A stretch of DNA of 64,000 nt from Clusia tigrina (lineage: Eukaryota > Arthropoda > Insecta > Diptera > Clusiidae), in NCBI GenBank assembly GCA_920105625.2, contig CAKKTE020000052.1:620001-684000 (forward strand), in the 5' to 3' direction. The translations under genes and the position numbers were made by a program. Under the pieces are notes generated by a model. That model searched no databases, had not been told where the DNA came from, and worked only from the letters and a program-made list of their open reading frames with translations. Of the stretch, positions 25,084 through 39,194 are shown in pieces. Each line of letters begins with the position of its first letter. Within the stretch, counting starts at the first letter, position 1.

Positions 25084-27631
25084 CAAATCAAACACTGATA
25101 GAACTTCAAATTGCCCTAACTTCTATACCGTACGTCCTACACCTATAAAAGTTTGCAACATACAAATGCTTGTAAATTTTTACTGGAGCGTCATAAAACC
25201 TTGAAATTTTGTAACAATAAAGTACTCGAGCCTCTTCTCAATCTAAGCTATCGCTCAAAGCTATGCTACCCTTGAGTCCCAAATCAAACAATGATACAAC
25301 TTCAAATGGCCCTAACTTCTATACGGTACGCCCTACACCTATCAAAGTTTGCAACATACAAATGCTTGTAAATTTTTACTGGAGCTTCATAAAACCTTGA
25401 GATTTTGTAACAATAAAGTACTCGAGCCTCTTCTCCATTTAAGCTATCGCTCCAAGCTATGCTACCCTTGAGTCCCAAATAAAACAATGATAAAACTTCA
25501 AATGGCCCTAACTTCTAAACGGTACGTCCTACAACTACCATAGTTTGCTACATACAAATGCTATTAACTTTTTACTGGAGCGTCATAAAACCTTGAAATT
25601 TTGTAACAATAAAGTACTCGAGCCTCTTCTCAATTTAAGCTATCGCTCAAAGCTATGCTACCCTTTAGTCCCAAATCAAACACTGATAAAACTTCAAATC
25701 GTCCTAACTTCTACACGGTACGTCCTACACCTATCAAAGTTTGCAACATACAAATGCTTGTAAATTTTTACTGGAGCGTCAAAAAATCTTAAAATTTTGT
25801 AAGAATAAAGTACTCGAGCCTCTTGTCAATTTAAGCTATCGCTCAAAGCTATGCTACCCTTGAGTCCCAAATCAAACAATGATAAACCTTCAAATGGCCC
25901 TAACTTCTATACGGTACGTCCTACACCTATCAAAGTTTGCAACATACAAATGCTTGTAAATTTTTACTGGAGCTTCATAAAACCTTGAGATTTTGTAACA
26001 ATAAAGTACTCGAGCCTCTTCTCGATTTAAGCTATCGCTCAAAGCTATGCTACCCTTGAGTCCCAAATCAAACACTGATAGAATTTCAAATGGCCCTAAC
26101 TTCTATACCGTACGTCCTACACCTATCAAAGTTTGCAACATACAAATGCTTGTAAATTTTTACTGGAGCGTCATAAAACCTTGAAATTTTGTTACAATAA
26201 AGTACTCGAGCCTCTTGTCAATTTAAGCTATCGCTCAAAACTATGCTATCCTTGAGTCCCAAATCAAACAATAATACAACTTCAAATGGCCCTAACTTCT
26301 ATACGGTACGCCCTACACCTATCAAAGTTTGCAACATACAAATGCTTGTAAATTTTTACTGGAGCTTCATAAAACCTTGAGATTTTGTAACAATAAAGTA
26401 CTCGAGCCTCTTCTCCATTTAAGCTATCGCTCAAAGCTATGCTACCCTTGAGTCCCAAATAAAACAATGATAAAACTTCAAATGGCCCTAACTTCTAAAC
26501 GGTACGTCCTACAACTACCATAGTTTGCTACATACAAATGCTATTAACTTTTTACTGGAGCGTCATAAAACCTTGAAATTTTGTAACAATAAAGTACTCG
26601 AGCCTCTTCTCAATTTAAGCTATCGCTCAAAGCTATGCTACCCTTTAGTCCCAAATCAAACACTGATAAAACTTCAAATGGCCCTAACTTCTATACGGTA
26701 CGTCCTACACCTATCAAAGTTTGCAACATACAAATGCTTGTAAATTTTTACTGGAGCGTCAAAAAATCTTAAAATTTTGTAAGAATAAAGTACTCGAGCC
26801 TCTTGTCAATTTAAGCTATCGCTCAAAGCTATGCTACCCTTGAGTCCCAAATCAAACAATGATAAACCTTCAAATGGCCCTAACTTCTATACGGTACGTC
26901 CTACACCTATCAAAGTTTGCAACATACAAATGCTTGTAAATTTTTACTGGAGCGTCATAAAATCTTAAAATTTTGTAACAATAAAGTACTCGAGCCTCTT
27001 GTCAATTTAAGCTATCGCTCAAAGCTATGCTACCCTTGAGTCCCAAATCAAACACTGATAAAACTTCAAATGGCCCTTACTTCTATACGGTACGTCCTAC
27101 ACCTATCAAATTTTGCAACATACAAATCCTTGTAAATTTTTACTGGAGCCTTATAAAACCTTGAAATTTTGTAACAATAAAGTACTCGAGCCTCTTCTCA
27201 ATTTAAGCTATCGCTCATAGCTATGCTACCCTTGAGTCCCAAATCAAACACTGATAGAACTTCAAATGGCCCTAACTTCTATACGGTACGTCCTACACCT
27301 ATCAAAGTTTGCAACATACAAATGCTTGTAACTTTTTACTGGAGCGTCATAAAACCTTGAAATTTTGTAACAATAAAGTACTCGAGCCTCTTGTCAATTT
27401 TAGCTATCGCTCAAAGCTATGCTACCCTTGAGTCCCAAATCAAACACGGATAAAACTTCAAATGTCCCTTACTTCTATACGGTAAGTCCTACACCTATCA
27501 AAGTTTGCAACATACAAATGCTTGTAAATTTTTACTGGAGCGTTATAAAACCTTGAAATTTTGTAACAATAAAGTACTCGAGCCTCTTCTCAATTTAAGC
27601 TATCGCTCATAGCTATGCTAACCTTGAGTCC

Positions 27632-27826
27632 CAAATCAAACACTGATAGAACTTCAAAGGCCCTAACTTCTATACCGTACGTCCTACACCTATCAAAGTT
27701 TGCAACATACAAATGCTTGTAAATTTTTACTGGAGCGTCATAAAACCTTGAAATTTTGTAACAATTAAGTACTCGAGCCTCTTCTCAATTTAAGCTATCG
27801 CTCAAAGCTATGCTACCCTTGAGTCC
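27632..27826. repeat. 195-bp D monomer with a 1-bp deletion
   Basis: CTTCAAAGGCCC replaces CTTCAAATGGCCC at 27658/27659. The paired copy at 30571 is intact, so the deletion followed the 15-mer duplication, assuming the intact form is ancestral. Confidence 0.85.
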
Positions 27827-28610
27827 CAAATCAAACAATGATACAACTTCAAATGGCCCTAACTTCTATACGGTACGCCCTACACCTATCAAATTTTGCA
27901 ACATACAAATGCTTGTAAATTTTTACTGGAGCTTCATAAAACCTTGAGATTTTGTAACAATAAAGTACTCGAGCCTCTTCTCAATTTAAGCTATCGCTCA
28001 AAGCTATGCTACCCTTGAGTCCCAAATAAAACAATGATAAAACTTCAAATGGCCCTAACTTCTATACGGTACGTCCTACAACTACCAAAGTTTGCAACAT
28101 ACAAATGCTATTAACTTTTTACTGGAGCGTCATAAAACCTTGAAATTGTGTAACAATAAAGTACTCGAGCCTCTTGTCAATTTAAGCTATCGCTCATAGC
28201 TATGCTACCCTTGAGTCCCAAATCAAACAATGATAAACCTTCAAATGGCCCTAACTTCTATACGGTACGTCCTACACCTATCAAAGTTTGCAACATAGAA
28301 ATGCTTGTAAATTTTTACTGGAGCGTCATAAAATCTTAAAATTTTGTAACAATAAAGTACTCGAGCCTCTTGTCAATTTAAGCTATCGCTCAAAGCTATG
28401 CTACCCTTGAGTCCCAAATCAAACACTGATAAAACTTCAAATGGCCCTTACTTCTATACGGTACGCCCTACACCTATCAAATTTTGCAACATACAAATCC
28501 TTGTAAATTTTTACTGGAGCCTTATAAAACCTTGAAATTTTGTAACAATAAAGTACTCGAGCCTCTTCTCAATTTAAGCTATCGCTCAAAGCTATGCTAC
28601 CCTTTAGTCC

Positions 28611-29394
28611 CAAATCAAACACTGATGAAACTTCAAATGGCCCTAACTTCTATACGGTACGTCCTACACCTATCAAAGTTTGCAACATACAAATGCTTGT
28701 AAATTTTTACTGGAGCGTCATAAAACCTTGAAATTTTGTAACAATAAAGTACTCGAGCCTCTTGTCAATTTTAGCTATCGCTCAAAGCTATGCTACCCTT
28801 GAGTCCCAAATCAAACACTGATAAAACTTCAAATGGCCCTTACTTCTATACGGTACGTCCTACACCTATCAAAGTTTGCAACATACAAATGCTTGTAACT
28901 TTTTACAGGAGCGTCATAAAACCTTGAAATTGTGTAACAATAAAGTACTCGAGCCTCTTGTCAATTTAAGCTATCGCTCAAAGCTATGCTACCCTTGAGT
29001 CCCAAATCAAACACTGATAGAATTTCAAATGGCCCTAACTTCTATACCGTACGTCCTACACCTATCAAAGTTTGCAACATTCAAATGCTTGTAAATTTTT
29101 ACTAGAGCGTCATAAAACCTTGAAATTTTGTAACAATAAAGTACTCGAGCCTCTTGTCAATTTGAGCGATAGCTCAAAACTATGCTTCCCTTGAGTCCCA
29201 AATCAAACATTGATACAACTTCAAATGGCCCTAACTTCTATACGGTACGTCCTACACCCATCAAAGTTTGCAACATACAAATGCTTGTAAATTTTTACTG
29301 GAGCGTCAAAAAATCTTAAAATTTTGCAACAATAAAGTACTCGAGCCTCTTGTCAATTTAAGCTATCGCTCAAAGCTATGCTACCCTTGAGTCC
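28611..29394. repeat. Reference run H'-F-D'-G'' of the middle region
   Basis: H' (28611) follows a B monomer ending CCCTTTAGTCC and ends CAATTTTAG. F (28807) has TTTTACAGG. D' (29003) has GATAGAATTTC and TTTTTACTAGAGCG. G'' (29199) has CATTGATACAAC and CGTCAAAAAATC. The run recurs at 31551, 33119 and 35667 in the same order. Confidence 0.8.
29165..29174. other. Independent microinversion, AGCTATCGCT to AGCGATAGCT
   Basis: At unit positions 163-172, AGCGATAGCT is the exact reverse complement of the usual AGCTATCGCT; the base before it is also changed (TTGAGC for TTAAGC), which fits a slightly longer flip of an imperfect palindrome. The paired copy at 32105-32114 has the normal orientation. 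Confidence 0.8.
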
Positions 29395-29590
29395 CAAATC
29401 AAACAATGATACAACTTCAAATGGCCCTAACTTCTATACGGTACGCCCTACACCTATCAAATTTTGCAACATACAAATGCTTGTAAATTTTTACTGGAGC
29501 TTCATAAAACCTTGAGATTTTGTAACAATAAAGTACTCGAGCCTCTTCTCAATTTAAGCTATCGCTCAAAGCTATGCTACCCTTGAGTCC

Positions 29591-29786
29591 CAAATAAAAC
29601 AATGATTAAACTTCAAATGGCCCTAACTTCTATACGGTACGTCCTACAACTACCAAAGTTTGCAACATACAAATGCTTGTAAATTTTTACTGGAGCGTCA
29701 AAAAATCTTAAAATTTTGTAAGAATAAAGTACTCGAGCCTCTTGTCAATTTAAGCTATCGCTCAAAGCTATGCTACCCTTGAGTCC
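29591..29786. repeat. Chimeric monomer A/G' at the 15-mer duplication join
   Basis: The first half is A type (CAAATAAAAC, CAACTACC) and matches the A monomer at 32531, including AATGATTAAAC. The second half is G' type (GCTTGTAAAT, CGTCAAAAAATC, GTAAGAATAAAG) and matches 26652. The switch lies in the stretch common to both, 29654-29676. Confidence 0.88.
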
Positions 29787-32700
29787 CAAATCAAACAATG
29801 ATAAACCTTCAAATGGCCCTAACTTCTATACGGTACGTCCTACACCTATCAAAGTTTGCAACATACAAATGCTTGTAAATTTTTACTGGAGCGTCATAAA
29901 ATCTTAAAATTTTGTAACAATAAAGTACTCGAGCCTCTTGTCAATTTAAGCTATCGCTCAAAGCTATGCTACCCTTGAGTCCCAAATCAAACACTGATAA
30001 AACTTCAAATGGCCCTTACTTCTATACGGTACGTCCTACACCTATCAAATTTTGCAACATACAAATCCTTGTAAATTTTTACTGGAGCCTTATAAAACCT
30101 TGAAATTTTGTAACAATAAAGTACTCGAGCCTCTTCTCAATTTAAGCTATCGCTCATAGCTATGCTACCCTTGAGTCCCAAATCAAACACTGATAGAACT
30201 TCAAATGGCCCTAACTTCTATACGGTACGTCCTACACCTATCAAAGTTTGCAACATACAAATGCTTGTAAATTTTTACTGGAGCGTCATAAAACCTTGAA
30301 ATTTTGTAACAATAAAGTACTCGAGCCTCTTGTCAATTTTAGCTATCGCTCAAAGCTATGCTACCCTTGAGTCCCAAATCAAACACGGATAAAACTTCAA
30401 ATGTCCCTTACTTCTATACGGTAAGTCCTACACCTATCAAAGTTTGCAACATACAAATGCTTGTAAATTTTTACTGGAGCGTTATAAAACCTTGAAATTT
30501 TGTAACAATAAAGTACTCGAGCCTCTTCTCAATTTAAGCTATCGCTCATAGCTATGCTAACCTTGAGTCCCAAATCAAACACTGATAGAACTTCAAATGG
30601 CCCTAACTTCTATACCGTACGTCCTACACCTATCAAAGTTTGCAACATACAAATGCTTGTAAATTTTTACTGGAGCGTCATAAAACCTTGAAATTTTGTA
30701 ACAATAAAGTACTCGAGCCTCTTCTCAATTTAAGCTATCGCTCAAAGCTATGCTACCCTTGAGTCCCAAATCAAACAATGATACAACTTCAAATGGCCCT
30801 AACTTCTATACGGTACGCCCTACACCTATCAAATTTTGCAACATACAAATGCTTGTAAATTTTTACTGGAGCTTCATAAAACCTTGAGATTTTGTAACAA
30901 TAAAGTACTCGAGCCTCTTCTCAATTTAAGCTATCGCTCAAAGCTATGCTACCCTTGAGTCCCAAATAAAACAATGATAAAACTTCAAATGGCCCTAACT
31001 TCTATACGGTACGTCCTACAACTACCAAAGTTTGCAACATACAAATGCTATTAACTTTTTACTGGAGCGTCATAAAACCTTGAAATTGTGTAACAATAAA
31101 GTACTCGAGCCTCTTGTCAATTTAAGCTATCGCTCATAGCTATGCTACCCTTGAGTCCCAAATCAAACAATGATAAACCTTCAAATGGCCCTAACTTCTA
31201 TACGGTACGTCCTACACCTATCAAAGTTTGCAACATAGAAATGCTTGTAAATTTTTACTGGAGCGTCATAAAATCTTAAAATTTTGTAACAATAAAGTAC
31301 TCGAGCCTCTTGTCAATTTAAGCTATCGCTCAAAGCTATGCTACCCTTGAGTCCCAAATCAAACACTGATAAAACTTCAAATGGCCCTTACTTCTATACG
31401 GTACGCCCTACACCTATCAAATTTTGCAACATACAAATCCTTGTAAATTTTTACTGGAGCCTTATAAAACCTTGAAATTTTGTAACAATAAAGTACTCGA
31501 GCCTCTTCTCAATTTAAGCTATCGCTCAAAGCTATGCTACCCTTTAGTCCCAAATCAAACACTGATAAAACTTCAAATGGCCCTAACTTCTATACGGTAC
31601 GTCCTACACCTATCAAAGTTTGCAACATACAAATGCTTGTAAATTTTTACTGGAGCGTCATAAAACCTTGAAATTTTGTAACAATAAAGTACTCGAGCCT
31701 CTTGTCAATTTTAGCTATCGCTCAAAGCTATGCTACCCTTGAGTCCCAAATCAAACACTGATAAAACTTCAAATGGCCCTTACTTCTATACGGTACGTCC
31801 TACACCTATCAAAGTTTGCAACATACAAATGCTTGTAACTTTTTACAGGAGCGTCATAAAACCTTGAAATTGTGTAACAATAAAGTACTCGAGCCTCTTG
31901 TCAATTTAAGCTATCGCTCAAAGCTATGCTACCCTTGAGTCCCAAATCAAACACTGATAGAATTTCAAATGGCCCTAACTTCTATACCGTACGTCCTACA
32001 CCTATCAAAGTTTGCAACATTCAAATGCTTGTAAATTTTTACTAGAGCGTCATAAAACCTTGAAATTTTGTAACAATAAAGTACTCGAGCCTCTTGTCAA
32101 TTTAAGCTATCGCTCAAAACTATGCTTCCCTTGAGTCCCAAATCAAACATTGATACAACTTCAAATGGCCCTAACTTCTATACGGTACGTCCTACACCCA
32201 TCAAAGTTTGCAACATACAAAGGCTTGTAAATTTTTACTGGAGCGTCAAAAAATCTTAAAATTTTGCAACAATAAAGTACTCGAGCCTCTTGTCAATTTA
32301 AGCTATCGCTCAAAGCTATGCTACCCTTGAGTCCCAAATCAAACAATGATACAACTTCAAATGGCCCTAACTTCTATACGGTACGCCCTACACCTATCAA
32401 ATTTTGCAACATACAAATGCTTGTAAATTTTTACTGGAGCTTCATAAAACCTTGAGATTTTGTAACAATAAAGTACTCGAGCCTCTTCTCAATTTAAGCT
32501 ATCGCTCAAAGCTATGCTACCCTTGAGTCCCAAATAAAACAATGATTAAACTTCAAATGGCATTAACTTCTATACGGTACGTCCTACAACTACCAAAGTT
32601 TGCAACATACAAATGCTATTAACTTTTTACTGGAGCGTCATAAAACCTTGAAATTGTGTAACAATAAAGTACTCGAGCCTCTTGTCAATTTAAGCTATCG

Positions 32701-35700
32701 CTCATAGCTATGCTACCCTTGAGTCCCAAATCAAACAATGATAAACCTTCAAATGGCCCTAACTTCTATACGGTACGTCCTACACCTATCAAAGTTTGCA
32801 ACATAGAAATGCTTGTAAATTTTTACTGGAGCGTCATAAAATCTTAAAATTTTGTAACAATAAAGTACTCGAGCCTCTTGTCAATTTAAGCTATCGCTCA
32901 AAGCTATGCTACCCTTGAGTCCCAAATCAAACACTGATAAAACTTCAAATGGCCCTTACTTCTATACGGTACGTCCTACACCTATCAAATTTTGCAACAT
33001 ACAAATCCTTGTAAATTTTTACTGGAGCCTTATAAAACCTTGAAATTTTGTAACAATAAAGTACTCGAGCCTCTTCTCAATTTAAGCTATCGCTCAAAGC
33101 TATGCTACCCTTTAGTCCCAAATCAAACACTGATAAAACTTCAAATGGCCCTAACTTCTATACGGTACGTCCTACACCTATCAAAGTTTGCAACATACAA
33201 ATGCTTGTAAATTTTTACTGGAGCGTCATAAAACCTTGAAATTTTGTAACAATAAAGTACTCGAGCCTCTTGTCAATTTTAGCTATCGCTCAAAGCTATG
33301 CTACCCTTGAATCCCAAATCAAACACTGGTAAAACTTCAAATGGCCCTTACTTCTATACGGTACGTCCTACACCTATCAAAGTTTGCAACATACAAATGC
33401 TTGTAACTTTTTACAGGAGCGTCATAAAACCTTGAAATTGTGTAACAATAAAGTACTCGAGCCTCTTGTCAATTTAAGCTATCGCTCAAAGCTATGCTAC
33501 CCTTGAGTCCCAAATCAAACAATGATAGAATTTCAAATGGCCCTAACTTCTATACCGTACGTCCTACACCTATCAAAGTTTGCAACATACAAATGCTTGT
33601 AAATTTTTACTAGAGCGTCATAAAACCTTGAAATTTTGTAACAATAAAGTACTCGAGCCTCTTGTCAATTTAAGCTATCGCTCAAAACTATGCTTCCCTT
33701 GAGTCCCAAATCAAACACTGATACAACTTCAAATGGCCCTAACTTCTATACGGTACGTCCTACACCTATCAAAGTTTGCAACATACAAATGCTTGTAAAT
33801 TTTTACTGGAGCGTCAAAAAATCTTAAAATTTTGTAACAATAAAGTACTCGAGCCTCTTGTCAATTTAAGCTATCGCTCAAAGCTATGCTACCCTTGAGT
33901 CCCAAATCAAACAATGATAAACCTTCAAATGGCCCTAACTTCTATACGGTACGTCCTACACCTATCAAAGTTTGCAACATACAAATGCTTGTAAATTTTT
34001 ACTGGAGCGTCATAAAATCTTAAAATTTTGTAACAATAAAGTACTCGAGCCTCTTGTCAATTTAAGCTATCGCTCAAAGCTATGCTACCCTTGAGTCCCA
34101 AATCAAACACTGATAAAACTTCAAATGGCCCTTACTTCTATACGGTACGTCCTACACCTATCAAATTTTGCAACATACAAATCCTTGTAAATTTTTACTG
34201 GAGCCTTATAAAACCTTGAAATTTTGTAACAATAAAGTACTCGAGCCTCTTCTCAATTTAAGCTATCGCTCATAGCTATGCTACCCTTGAGTCCCAAATC
34301 AAACATTGATAGAACTTCAAATGGCCCTAACTTCTATACGGTACGTCCTACACTTATCAAAGTTTGCAACATACAAATGCTTGTAAATTTTTACTGGAGC
34401 GTCATAAAACCTTGAAATTTTGTAACAATAAAGTACTCGAGCCTCTTGTCAATTTTAGCTATCGCTCAAAGCTATGCTACCCTTGAGTCCCAAATCAAAC
34501 ACTGATAAAACTTCAAATGGCCCTTACTTCTATACGGTAAGTCCTACACCTATCAAAGTTTGCAACATACAAATGCTTGTAAATTTTTACTGGAGCGTTA
34601 TAAAACCTTGAAATTTTGTAACAATAAAGTACTCGAGCCTCTTCTCAATTTAAGCTATCGCTCATAGCTATGCTAACCTTGAGTCTCAAATCAAACACTG
34701 ATAGAACTTCAAATGGCCCTAACTTCTATACCGTACGTCCTACACCTATCAAAGTTTGCAACATACAAATGCTTGTAAATTTTTACTGGAGCGTCATAAA
34801 ACCTTGAAATTTTGTAACAATAAAGTACTCGAGCCTCTTCTCAATTTAAGCTATCGCTCAAAGCTATGCTACCCTTGAGTCCCAAATCAAACAATGATAC
34901 AACTTCAAATGGCCCTAACTTCTATACGGTACGCCCTACACCTATCAAAGTTTGCAACATACAAATGCTTGTAAATTTTTACTGGAGCTTCATAAAATCT
35001 TGAGATTTTGTAACAATAAAGTACTCGAGCCTCTTCTCAATTTAAGCTATCGCTCAAAGCTATGCTACCCTTGAGTCCCAAATAAAACAATGATAAAACT
35101 TCAAATGGCCCTAACTTCTATACGGTACGTCCTACAACTACCAAAGTTTGCAACATACAAATGCTATTAACTTTTTACTGGAGCGTCATAAAACCTTGAA
35201 ATTGTGTAACAATAAAGTACTCGAGCCTCTTGTCAATTTAAGCTATCGCTCATAGCTATGCTACCCTTGAGTCCCAAATCAAACAATGATAAACCTTCAA
35301 ATGGCCCTAACTTCTATACGGTACGTCCTACACCTATCAAAGTTTGCAACATAGAAATGCTTGTAAATTTTTACTGGAGCGTCATAAAATCTTAAAATTT
35401 TGTAACAATAAAGTACTCGAGCCTCTTGTCAATTTAAGCTATCGCTCAAAGCTATGCTACCCTTGAGTCCCAAATCAAACACTGATAAAACTTCAAATGG
35501 CCCTTACTTCTATACGGTACGTCCTACACCTATCAAATTTTGCAACATACAAATCCTTGTAAATTTTTACTGGAGCCTTATAAAACCTTGAAATTTTGTA
35601 ACAATAAATTACTCGAGCCTCTTCTCAATTTAAGCTATCGCTCAAAGCTATGCTACCCTTTAGTCCCAAATCAAACACTGATAAAACTTCAAATGGCCCT

Positions 35701-38214
35701 AACTTCTATACGGTACGTCCTACACCTATCAAAGTTTGCAACATACAAATGCTTGTAAATTTTTACTGGAGCGTCATAAAACCTTGAAATTTTGTAACAA
35801 TAAAGTACTCGAGCCTCTTGTCAATTTTAGCTATCGCTCAAAGCTATGCTACCCTTGAGTCCCAAATCAAACACTGATAAAACTTCAAATGGCCCTTACT
35901 TCTATACGGTACGTCCTACACCTATCAAAGTTTGCAACATACAAATGCTTGTAACTTTTTACAGGAGCGTCATAAAACCTTGAAATTGTGTAACAATAAA
36001 GTACTCGAGCCTCTTGTCAATTTAAGCTATCGCTCAAAGCTATGCTACCCTTGAGTCCCAAATCAAACAATGATAGAATTTCAAATGGCCCTAACTTCTA
36101 TACCGTACGTCCTACACCTATCAAAGTTTGCAACATACAAATGCTTGTAAATTTTTACTAGAGCGTCATAAAACCTTGAAATTTTGTAACAATAAAGTAC
36201 TCGAGCCTCTTGTCAATTTAAGCTATCGCTCAAAACTATGCTTCCCTTGAGTCCCAAATCAAACATTGATACAACTTCAAATGGCCCTAACTTCTATACG
36301 GTACGTCCTACACCTATCAAAGTTTGCAACATACAAATGCTTGTAAATTTTTACTGGAGCGTCAAAAAATCTTAAAATTTTGTAACAATAAAGTACTCGA
36401 GCCTCTTGTCAATTTAAGCTATCGCTCAAAGCTATGCTACCCTTGAGTCCCAAATCAAACAATGATAAACCTTCAAATGGCCCTAACTTCTATACGGTAC
36501 GTCCTACACCTATCAAAGTTTGCAACATACAAATGCTTGTAAATTTTTACTGGAGCGTCATAAAATCTTAAAATTTTGTAACAATAAAGTACTCGAGCCT
36601 CTTGTCAATTTAAGCTATCGCTCAAAGCTATGCTACCTTTGAGTCCCAAATCAAACACTGATAAAACTTCAAATGGCCCTTACTTCTATACGGTACGTCC
36701 TACACCTATCAAATTTTGCAACACACAAATCCTTGTAAATTTTTACTGGAGCCTTATAAAACCTTGAAATTTTGTAACAATAAAGTACTCGAGCCTCTTC
36801 TCAATTTAAGCTATCGCTCATAGCTATGCTACCCTTGAGTCCCAAATCAAACATTGATAGAACTTCAAATGGCCCTAACTTCTATACGGTACGTCCTACA
36901 CCTATCAAAGTTTGCAACATACAAATGCTTGTAAATTTTTACTGGAGCGTCATAAAACCTTGAAATTTTGTAACAATAAAGTACTCGAGCCTCTTCTCAA
37001 TTTAAGCTATCGCTCAAAGCTATGCTACCCTTGAGTCCCAAATCAAACAATGATACAACTTCAAATGGCCCTAACTTCTATACGGTACGCCCTACACCTA
37101 TCAAAGTTTGCAACATACAAATGCTTGTAAATTTTTACTGGAGCTTCATAAAATCTTCAGATTTTGTAACAATAAAGTACTCGAGCCTCTTCTCAATTTA
37201 AGCTATCGCTCAAAGCTATGCTACCCTTGAGTCCCAAATAAAACAATGATAAAACTTCAAATGGCCCTAACTTCTATACGGTACGTCCTACAACTACCAA
37301 AGTTTGCAACATACAAATGCTATTAACTTTTTACTGGAGCGTCATAAAACCTTGAAATTGTGTAACAATAAAGTACTCGAGCCTCTTGTCAATTTAAGCT
37401 ATCGCTCATAGCTATGCTACCCTTGAGTCCCAAATCAAACAATGATAAACCTTCAAATGGCCCTAACTTTTATACGGTACGTCCTACACCTATCAAAGTT
37501 TGCAACATACAAATGCTTGTAAATTTTTACTGGAGCGTCATAAAATCTTAAAATTTTGTAACAATAAAGTACTCGAGCCTCTTGTCAATTTAAGCTATCG
37601 CTCAAAGCTATGCTACCCTTGAGTCCCAAATCAAACACTGATAAAACTTCAAATGGCCCTTACTTCTATACGGTACGTCCTACACCTATCAAATTTTGCA
37701 ACATACAAATCCTTGTAAATTTTTACTGGAGCCTTATAAAACCTTGAAATTTTGTAACAATAAAGTACTCGAGCCTCTTCTCAATTTAAGCTATCGCTCA
37801 TAGCTATGCTACCCTTGAGTCCCAAATCAAACACTGATAGAACTTCAAATGGCCCTAACTTCTATACGGTACGTCCTACACCTATCAAAGTTTGCAACAT
37901 ACAAATGCTTGTAAATTTTTACTGGAGCGTCATAAAACCTTGAAATTTTGTAACAATAAAGTACTCGAGCCTCTTGTCAATTTTAGCTATCGCTCAAAGC
38001 TATGCTACCCTTGAGTCCCAAATCAAACACTGATAAAACTTCAAATGGCCCTTACTTCTATACGGTACGTCCTACACCTATCAAAGTTTGCAACATACAA
38101 ATGCTTGTAAATTTTTACTGGAGCGTTATAAAACCTTGAAATTTTGTAACAATAAAGTACTCGAGCCTCTTCTCAATTTAAACTATCGCTCATAGCTATG
38201 CTACCCTTGAGTCC

Positions 38215-38410
38215 CAAATCAAACACTGATAGAACTTCAAATGGCCCTAACTTCTATACCGTACGCCCTACACCTATCAAAGTTTGCAACATACAAATGC
38301 TTGTAAATTTTTACTGGAGCTTCATTAAACCTTGAGATTTTGTAACAATAAAGTACTCGAGCCTCTTCTCAATTTAAGCTATCGCTCAAAGCTATGCTAC
38401 CCTTGAGTCC
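38215..38410. repeat. Chimeric monomer D/C with ACCGTACGCCC
   Basis: It combines the D words GATAGAAC and ACCGTACG with the C words CGCCC, GAGCTTCAT and TTGAGATTTTG. The switch must lie within the few bases between ACCG and CGCCC. Confidence 0.78.
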
Positions 38411-39194
38411 CAAATCAAACAATGATAAAACTTCAAATGGCCCTAACTTCTATATGGTACGTCCTAAACCTATCAAAGTTTGCAACATACAAATGCTTGT
38501 AACTTTTTACAGGAGCGTCATAAAACCTTGAAATTGTGTAACAATAAAGTACTCGAGCCTCTTGTCAATTTAAGCTCTCGCTCAAAGCTATGCTACCCTT
38601 GAGTCCCAAATCAAACACTGATAGAATTTCAAATGGCCCTAACTTCTATACCGTACGTCCTACACCTATCAAAGTTTGCAACATACAAATGCTTGTAAAT
38701 TTTTACTAGAGCGTCATAAAACCTTGAAATTTTGTAACAATAAAGTATTCGAGCCTCTTGTCAATTTAAGCTATCGCTCAAAACTATGCTTCCCTTGAGT
38801 CCCAAATCAAACATTGATACAACTTCAAATGGCCCTAACTTCTATACGGTACGTCCTACACCTATCAAAGTTTGCAACATACAAATGCTTGTAAATTTTT
38901 ACTGGAGCGTCATAAAATCTTAAAATTTTGTAACAATAAAGTACTCGAGCCTCTTGTCAATTTAAGCTATCGCTCAAAGCTATGCTACCCTTGAGTCCCA
39001 AATCAAACACTGATAAAACTTCAAATGGCCCTTACTTCTATACGGTACGTCCTACACCTATCAAATTTTGCAACATACAAATCCTTGTAAATTTTTACTG
39101 GAGCCTTATAAAACCTTGAAATTTTGTAACAATAAAGTACTCGAGCCTCTTCTCAATTTAAGCTATCGCTCATAGCTATGCTACCCTTGAGTCC

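Larger units (their letters stand above)
22929..26651. repeat. Mixed HOR block with a 980-bp repeat at its right end
   Basis: Order is A-G-F-D'-(C/G)-B-H-E-D-C-A-D-C-A-G'-(G/C)-D'-C-A. The right end contains two copies offset by exactly 980 bp (five monomers): the rare words CATAGTTTGCTACATAC (near 25539 and 26519) and GTAAGAATAAAG (near 25800 and 26780) occur in both. The monomer at 25868 starts as G (GATAAACC) and ends as C (GAGCTTCAT, TTGAGATTTT). Confidence 0.78.
26652..32626. repeat. Tandem duplication of a 15-mer (2940 bp)
   Basis: Private words recur 2939-2940 bp apart: GTAAGAATAAAG (26780, 29720), CACGGATAAAAC (27445, 30384), ACATAGAAATGC (28293, 31233), GGTACGCCC in a B monomer (near 28462 and 31402), ACTAGAGCG (29101, 32041), ACACCCATC (near 29255 and 32195) and TTTTGCAAC (29323, 32263). 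The first unit is one base short because of a deletion near 27658. The duplicated unit runs from inside the G' monomer at 26652 to inside the monomer at 29591, where the join is visible. Confidence 0.92.
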
